From Aspidapion aeneum (Eukaryota > Arthropoda > Insecta > Coleoptera > Brentidae), in assembly GCA_963576565.1 (NCBI GenBank), contig OY755042.1, positions 102,965,814 to 103,029,813 on the forward strand: a stretch of 64,000 bases of DNA, written 5' to 3'. Both the position numbers and the translations under genes were made by a program. How positions within the stretch are numbered: position 1 is the first letter of the stretch; each line of letters starts with the position of its first letter. Below the pieces are notes generated by a model. The model had not been told where the DNA came from. It saw nothing but the letters and a program-made list of their open reading frames with translations, and ran no database searches. This document shows, in pieces, positions 58,166-64,000 of the stretch.

Positions 58166-58397
58166 ATTACTTAAATATAAGACATAATGTTTAGTTTTGT
58201 TTAAAAAAAATCCACATTAGCACTACTTTTTAAGCTTCCAAATAAAGAGTAAATAAAAAAATGTAAGAACTAAGTACGCTTGTTCTTCTGCCTCCATGTC
58301 TTTATATTCGCTCTCCTCTTTATTTCTTATTATTTTACCGTATATTCTGCTGAGCGTACTAGTCACAGATATACCTCTATAATTGTGTTTGACTGCA

Positions 58398-58760
58398 CGA
58401 CTGGCGAGGAGTTAAATTTTGCTCCCCCCGGTTTTCATGCTGCGCTCCTGGGTAGCTGTCTTGCCTTGTGGTATCGGCTGTTGCCTTGTGTTATCTGCTG
58501 TTGCCTTGTAGTATAGGCTGTTGCCTTGTTGTATCGGCTGTTGCGTTGTGGTATTGTCTGTTTGTCGTATTTGATTTGACTGCACGAATGGCGAGGGGTA
58601 AAATTTGGTTCCCCCCGGTTTTCATGCTGCGCTCCTGGGTAGCTGTCTTGCCTTGTGGTATCGACTGTTGCCTTGTGGTATCGGCTGTTGCCTTGTGTTA
58701 TCGGCTGTTGCCTTGTGGTATCGGCTGTTTGTCGTGTTTGAATTGATGCTGCGCTTCTGT
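58398..58760 (+). repeat. 180-bp duplication containing a 20-bp minisatellite
   Basis: GACTGCACGACTGGCGAGGA (58391) and GACTGCACGAATGGCGAGGG (58571) start two units 180 bp apart. Each ends in 4-5 copies of GTTGCCTTGTGGTATCGGCT. Open frames here are translations of the repeat. Confidence 0.9.
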
Positions 58761-58805
58761 GTAGCTGTCTGCCTCTCAGCTGCTATGGAAAGTTTTTCTT
58801 TTTTC

Positions 58806-58945
58806 TTTGGTGGCGCACCCAGAAATATATCTTGGGCGGCGAGGCCTCTGGGGGGGCCTATTTTATCTTTTTATTCATAAAATATATGAAAATTATTAGG
58901 CTTAGGGGGGGGGACCCCAAGGCTGCCCCTTAAGTGCGCCCATGC
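58806..58945. mobile_element. G-rich hAT MITE
   Basis: GGTGGCGCACCCAGAAATAT and CTTAAGTGCGCCCATG ends, ATTCATAAAATATATG core, as in 6261 and 52317. Confidence 0.65.
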
Positions 58946-59284
58946 TTGTTTTAATAAAATTTATCGCCATTGCTGTCTTTTCAAGTTAGACACGCCATGG
59001 CACGTTGCCTTAACGTTTATTTTGGCCAAGACGGCAAAATTCTTTGCATTTCCACATTTCGTTTCTGACTTTTTTCCAGAAGATGCATTCCAGCATAAAT
59101 TTACACACCGTATTTTTAAGCGGGTTGGTTTATTCAAGTAGCAGTGTAAATATTTTAGACAGCATGGCGCACAGTGGGCTCCTTACATGAGTAAAATGGC
59201 AAAAATCATAGCTTGCAAACTGCAAGTCTAAAATTATAAATTTTAGTACCGATGTTGTTCGTAAACTATAAGCTATATTTTCAG
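58946..59284. other. Spacer
   Basis: Nothing recognised. Confidence 0.4.
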
Positions 59285-59558
59285 GCAGTAGCGGATTCAG
59301 GATGTCCAGGGGGAGGGTCAAAGAGGCAATACCGTTTTTTTATAAATATGAATTCTAAAGTCAAGCAATACATGGAAATAAAATGCGCCTCAGTTAAAAA
59401 AAATATTTGGAAAATAAAGTAATTGTAAAAATTAAAAAAAAAATAATTTTATGAAAAATTGCGGTTTATCTAGATTTTTTTTACTAGAAATAAAAAATAT
59501 ATGCTTTATGTCACAGAGGGGGGCGAACCCCCCTGTCCCCTCCCTGAACCTGCTACTG
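59285..59558. mobile_element. hAT-like MITE (AGTAGCGGATTCAGG ends)
   Basis: CAGTAGCGGATTCAGGATGT and CCTCCCTGAACCTGCTACTG are inverted, with CAGGGGGAGGG and CCCCCCTGTCCCC just inside. Target duplication not evident. Confidence 0.7.
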
Positions 59559-59879
59559 GAGCTATTAAATGTCTACTTCCAGATTGCTTGTAAAATTGTA
59601 AAATGCTTACTTCTATTTCTCTCCTCCGTTAGAACAGTTATTTTTGAACTTTTAGCTTAAAAAACTCCTTGGTTTTATACCTAATGAAAATCGCTGAGAA
59701 ACACAACTGTTATACTGAATAGAGGTAAACAAACTAAGGTAACTGCCTCGCAAAAACTCCGACACAAAATAAATTCAAATAAAAACTGTTAAAAATGTTT
59801 ATGGTTTAAACATTTCTTATCACCGTTCATAAAATCCTAAAAAGCATACCCGCGAATATCATTTTTTGCTACAGGATGG
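59559..59879. other. Spacer
   Basis: Nothing recognised. Confidence 0.4.
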
Positions 59880-60115
59880 CCCATTGGGCGCCGGCCGGTG
59901 GCAGCCGACTTACACATCCTCGTTTGAATACGACTACAAACCGGGTATTAATTTCTAGTTAGTGTTCAAGTCTTTGGGGAATTCCGTTTGGGGTTTATTG
60001 ATACTCTATGACTTATTGAAATTATTAATTAAAGAATGGTCAAATTTTAATGTTTTTTAAGTATAATTTGGGAATGCACATGCACATATTATGCACTTAA
60101 GGAGGAACTACCACT
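59880..60115 (-). repeat. Interspersed repeat family B
   Basis: GGTGGCAGCCGACTTACACA, GGGGTTTATTGATACTCTAT and TTAATTAAAGAATGGTCAAA match the 44449-44790 copy. Confidence 0.6.
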
Positions 60116-60204
60116 GTTTGTCACACTTCTAAAGTTTTTCGTTTAAATCAGTTTTTCCGTCTTTTCTGATAAACGGTGCATTTCCGAAAGTTTCCTTAAA
60201 GTTT

Positions 60205-60541
60205 CTAGGATCTCTCAAACTGTTCGCAATAGCGTCAAGGGTAAGAAATATATGTAATTTGGTCTTAATAATTCAAACTTCGATTAGTCGAATAACTTGA
60301 TAACTCGAACATTCTAACTTGTTTGTTTGCATTGGAATGTTTTAAAGACACAATTCAGTGTAACTTGTATTCGATTTGCTATATATGTTTAGGGGTTCTG
60401 TGTATGTTACTATGCCACAAAAACCGACTTAATTAAAAGACGAAGACGCCGCAAAAAATTTTTTGTTTATTATTTGATAAGTCGAAATTTTTATGTGACA
60501 CTTTGTTGTTCGAGATATCGAAGTTATTTTTGTTATCGACT
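60205..60541 (-). mobile_element. pogo-type MITE, truncated copy
   Basis: Ends TTATCGACTG with TA following. AATTCAGTGTAACTTGTATT, CGATTTGCTATATATG and GATAAGTCGAAATTTTTATG are the inverse of parts of 20528-22301. The other end is missing. No Mutator-like insertion here, so this shows the pogo element without the insert. Confidence 0.7.
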
Positions 60542-61075
60542 GTATATAAAGAAACAAAATAAGTAGGTATAAGTACCTATATAATTAAAAAAATATATAT
60601 TTTTTAAACTTTTATACTTTTTATATTATATAGGTACTTATTGAAAATTGCAAAAATCCAAAACTATTCGTTTTATCTTCAAAATTGGAACTCTACACAG
60701 TTTTATTAAAAAATTAAAAAAGAGTAAATGATACGCTACTGCTTCTTTTTGATGGTCTAGAATGTGTATGAAACGTGCCTAGTCAGCGATAACAATAGAA
60801 AGCCAATAAAAGAGTGTGAATTGTGAACAAGCCGGAGTCGAGGTGAGCCAGCGGTAACAATAGAAACCTAATATTTGGGTGTGAATTATGAACGGGCTGG
60901 AGTCGATTTCATTAAACAAACCAAACGAGTACTGTTTTTTCTCGTAATATTAAAATTTTGTTCATGGGAAATTTGCTAAATATGAAGACCACCCAGTAAG
61001 ACAAAAGTGTTGTAAACAGGGGAGATTGAGTTTAGCCATCTCTTCAACGCCTCATTTTATTCTGGCTGGACAGTA
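60542..61075. repeat. Spacer with a 66-bp duplication
   Basis: 60780-60845 and 60846-60912 share GATAACAATAGAAA/GGTAACAATAGAAA, GTGTGAATTRTGAAC and CGGAGTCGA/TGGAGTCGA. Nothing else recognised. Confidence 0.5.
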
Positions 61076-61267
61076 CAGGGTGTCTCATTATATTTTTTCT
61101 CACCCTTTTAAATCTGAGCTCCTGTCAAATATGGTAAGCATCAGGAAAAAAGTCAAGATGCAGTTTAAAAGTAAAAATTTCGCGAATTCGAACAAAATTT
61201 CTTGTATATTCCTTTATCAATTATTAATGGTCTAAAAGGGTGGGAAGAAATATAATGAGACACCCTG
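61076..61267. mobile_element. 192-bp mariner-type MITE
   Basis: CAGGGTGTCTCATTATATTT and AAATATAATGAGACACCCTG-like right end, TA on each side. Inner TCACCCTTTTA/TAAAAGGGTGGGA extends the inverted pair to about 33 bp. Confidence 0.9.
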
Positions 61268-61605
61268 TACAGTACACGCTAATTGAGGGACAAAATATAT
61301 ATAGCGGACTACTTTCTAAGAGATATGAAATTATTTTTTGATAACTTTTATCTAAGTTAGGACAACATGGTTTGTTGTACTATGCAAATTTTCTGTATTA
61401 TATTCTGCTGACGCCCCAACGTTGATAATTGTTTGTTTGCCTAGCTTGATTAGCTAACTGTTCTCCAAACTCGAGCCCAACAGCTTATAAGACTTCACGC
61501 AAAGTATGTGGGCCAAATTAATAAAGTCGGACCGCTTTTAAAAGATGCTGACTCAATTTCCTTTTTGTGTATGCTAGTTTATAAACCGTTTGACTTGATT
61601 GCTAT
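61268..61605. other. Spacer
   Basis: Nothing recognised. Confidence 0.4.
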
Positions 61606-61771
61606 TTAACCCTTTACCGCATCATGTGCCATATATAGCACAAACACAAAAATATATTTTTTTTAAATACATTAGCTTTACTTTGTCGTAACTGCATAAC
61701 TGCCCATATTTGGAATATTCAGGTAAAGCGTGCGAACTATGTACGGGAAGGTTTTGGCGGTTGAAAAGCCG

Positions 61772-62150
61772 CAAGAGCGGATCCAGTGGTGCTTCTCGGG
61801 GGGGGGGGGGGGCACTTTAGGTGACATTCTCTGTTGGTAAAAAACGGTACTAGTGCCCCCCCCCTGGATCCGCCATGTTTCTTTTAATACCTGATTTATG
61901 TATTATTTTCTACACCAGGCGAAATATTCTGCAAGTTTAGGCTACAGGATAATTTATTAATAAAAGTGGTTGTAATTTCGATGATAATAACAATAGACAC
62001 TTTCATGCGCTGCTGCAAGCAAAACTTTTTAATTTTTATTAGCAAAAACCTTACTTTTTACTAATTTTTTGCATATTTAAAAAATTCTCGGGGGGGGGGG
62101 GGGCAAGTGCCCCTAGTGCCCCTAGTGCCCCCCCCCTGGATCAGCCACTG
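61772..62150. mobile_element. G-rich hAT MITE in piggyBac, perfect 8-bp TSD
   Basis: AAAAGCCG is duplicated exactly (61764-61771, 62151-62158). Ends CAAGAGCGGATCCAG and CTGGATCAGCCACTG are diverged inverses. Long poly-G tracts at both ends. An internal CCCCCCTGGATCCGCCATG at 61860 may be a remnant end of a nested or tandem copy. Confidence 0.8.
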
Positions 62151-62285
62151 AAAAGCCGTTGGTCTGCGCTTCGAGTTCATTCTTGTCGAATTTTGGCCAC
62201 GTGCTGTTATATATGCAGTTTACAAGTTATTTATTGTTGTAAAAACGCGTTTTTTTCAAGGAAGAGAATAATAAGTTGTTTCTTA

Positions 62286-62885
62286 AGTATTGTTCATACT
62301 CGTCTTTTGTCTAGTCTTTTGTCTTGGTTTAGTCATATGTCTTGTCATAAGAAAGTTAAAACCACTGTTTCTTATGGGAGTGTTCATACAATGCTTTTGC
62401 TTTTGTTTTTGATTAGTCTTTGTCTTAAGATTTGCCAACTTTTAATCCTTAGGACAACGACTAAGACGAGTGACAGACATCAGCTGATATTTGTTGTTTT
62501 CTTTACAGGGCGTCCGAAGAGCGCAAGCGCGCGGCCGAAATTTTGAATTTACCGCCATTAATCATGTTTTTAACCTCACAATTATAGCATAAGAAGCAAC
62601 ATAACCTCAAAATTTTATTTGTTTTTATTTTTTTTTTCGCTTTTGTTCTTGCGTGTCTGTGTTTCGTGCACAAATTAGGTTAAATAAGATTGTTTTGTGT
62701 AGAAAATGACTTTTGAAAAGGGGCCTTTTTATTGAAATTGATTTTTTTTTTCAGTGGGTTATGACTAAGACTAATCAAAAACAAAAGACGAGTATGAACA
62801 GCCGATTTTGTTTAAGACAGCTAAGACTAATCAAAGGACAAAGACTAATCAAAAACAAAAGACTAAGACGAGTATGCACAATACT
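62286..62885. mobile_element. Harbinger-like MITE, TTA target duplication
   Basis: TTA at 62283-62285 and 62886-62888. AGTATTGTTCATACTCGTCT mirrors AGACGAGTATGCACAATACT-like right end. Subterminal GACTAATCAAAAACAAAAGA words recur in several copies on both sides. A 3-bp TWA duplication is the PIF/Harbinger pattern. Confidence 0.75.
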
Positions 62886-63031
62886 TTAGTGTTATTAGGT
62901 ATCTATTCAGGTAAGTGTTATGTATTATAATTATTCGAAACCTATAGAAGATGACAAAAAAAGGGATTGTCCCATATATGGAACACCATACAAGGATGGA
63001 ATCTACTAAGACTGTTTAATTTTTTACAGGT

Positions 63032-63439
63032 ATGGATCCAAAAAGATTTTACGGCAAAATGGTTGCAGTCAGAATTCCAGATGTTGACAGTGAAGATTCA
63101 GATTTATCTGACGAGGATTACATAGGTCCAGCGGTAATATTGGCATCAGATAGTGAGTTCGAGGAACCTGAGGATATGCAAAATGATGCTGAGGAAATTG
63201 TGATTTCTCAAACCGATTCTTCAGACGATAATATCCCTCTATCTGTTTTACAATGAGAATTTTGTTAAAAAAATAAGCAGCCTAAAAACACGCCTAATTG
63301 GGCAGAAGGTAATCTGAGAAAACCTGAAAATGAAATAAAATTTACTGGTTCTGACGATTTGCCCGCCAATATTTTAGAAACTCCAATTACATTGTGTCTT
63401 GATAAAGACAGAAATTGTTACTTGAGTTTTCATACCGAA
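63032..63439 (+). pseudogene. piggyBac transposase N-terminal remnant
   Basis: An acceptor-like TTTTTTACAG lies two bases before the ATG. Reads MDPKRFYGKM, DSEDSDLSDEDYIGPAV, then acidic SDSEFEEPEDMQNDAEEI, stop at 63254, and in the same frame after a second stop NTPNWAEGNLRKPENEIKF, TGSDDLPANILETPI, ending at 63437. Acidic N-terminus then W-x-x-G-N and F-T-G/L-P-x-x-x-L-x-T-P match the piggyBac family before the catalytic core, which is deleted. Confidence 0.8.
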
Positions 63440-63689
63440 TAGCTCTCGAGATAACTTGTAACTCTTTACGAAATAGAAGAAAAATTCATTTGCTTATTAA
63501 ACTTTATTATTCTGTTATCGCATAATGTTCCATATATGACACAAAGCAGTTTTTTTTAGAAATGTCGATTTATTTTTACAAATAGATTTTTTTCAATATT
63601 TTTAGGTTAAAGAAAGATGTAAGTTTTCTAGTAACTAATTTTTTTGATAAAAAAATAAAAATTCATGCGGTAAAGGGTTAAGTATATAT

Positions 63690-63930
63690 TTGGTGTTTCA
63701 GTTTAAATAAATGGATCCATGACGGATCTGATACTTTCCTAGCTAGCCTATTAGCACACTTCAAGTCTCAAAAACAGTTTTTCTTAAATATCTCAGGAAC
63801 TAAAGCTCTTTTGAAGTTCTTGGTTATAACAAATTATTAAACTACTAAACTAAACTAAAAATGTAGTCTACTATATTCCGAAAACCGCATATTGATACGA
63901 TGCTCCGTTAAAAAGTTAGCATTTTTTACA
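63690..63930 (-). mobile_element. Repeat family D fragment
   Basis: GATCCATGACGGATCTGATA, CTTTCCTAGCTAGCC and CGATGCTCCGTTAAAAAG are the inverse of blocks at 33493-33690 and 38200-38440. Confidence 0.6.
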
Positions 63931-64000
63931 TTTAATTAATGAATTTTGACCAAAATCTAATCGGCTCGTTAGAGTGTCGAATACTATTTTACCTAAAAAT

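Larger units (their letters stand above)
61610..63677 (+). mobile_element. piggyBac-like element with broken transposase
   Basis: TTAA flanks both sides (61606-61609, 63678-63681). Ends CCCTTTACCGCAT and ATGCGGTAAAGGG are perfect inverses. A CCATATATGACAC-like word lies inside each end. A truncated transposase starts at 63032. Two MITEs (61772-62150, 62286-62885) landed between the left end and the coding part. Confidence 0.92.

Noticed and set aside
58280..58880. Cysteine/valine-rich membrane-like proteins
   Set aside because: Products of the 20-bp minisatellite and its duplication.

Overview
AT-rich eukaryotic DNA, almost certainly from an arthropod and most likely an insect. The grounds are the transposon mix (RTE-type and CR1-like LINEs, a tRNA-Gly-derived SINE, piggyBac, ZMYM-type hAT, THAP/P-like, pogo/Tigger and many MITEs) and the low GC content by eye. 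No intact host protein-coding gene is recognisable. The open reading frames are short or disrupted, except for the six-frame artefact inside one tetranucleotide array. The window reads as intergenic or heterochromatin-like sequence made of nested mobile elements, satellites and palindromes. It carries one 200-base assembly gap (46301-46500).

Layout. 1-5.3 kb: LINE fragments, a CR1-like LINE tail split by a Tigger-like element, a tRNA-like sequence, and a second Tigger copy split by an unclassified 1.2 kb element with a 4-bp target duplication. 5.3-9.1 kb: a possible orphan exon, MITEs and a 270-bp tandem repeat. 10.5-12.7 kb: an unclassified DNA transposon with perfect 24-bp inverted ends, hosting a foldback Mutator-like element. 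13.2-16.9 kb: a hairpin-bounded element dominated by about 3.16 kb of (GTCT)n. 18.6-24.5 kb: LINEs, a pogo MITE hosting another Mutator-like foldback, and 170-bp satellite. 26-38.8 kb: MITE families, a 1.16 kb palindrome, a 24-bp minimal hAT remnant and a roughly 1 kb duplication whose second copy carries an extra insertion. 39.3-44.8 kb: hAT MITEs, a long internally repetitive element and a hAT element with a broken ZMYM-type transposase. 46-50.3 kb: assembly gap, a 170-bp satellite interrupted by a SINE, and foldbacks. 51-58.9 kb: nested G-rich MITEs, a THAP/P-like pseudogene, a LINE and a 20-bp minisatellite. 59-64 kb: MITEs and a piggyBac element with two further MITEs inside it.

Nothing here works together as a host pathway. 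The coding remnants (reverse transcriptases; CENP-B/HTH, THAP, ZMYM-hAT and piggyBac transposase pieces) are all broken. Target duplications and nesting give local insertion orders: LINE before Tigger; Tigger before the 4-bp-TSD element; pogo MITE before Mutator-like; satellite before SINE; piggyBac before its hAT and Harbinger-like MITEs. I saw no single novel functional system. The strongest leads are the unclassified transposons at 4062-5259 and 10467-12746, the 24-bp micro-element at 31926-31949, and the (GTCT)n array. Everything was read by eye without alignment tools, so boundaries of old repeats are approximate.
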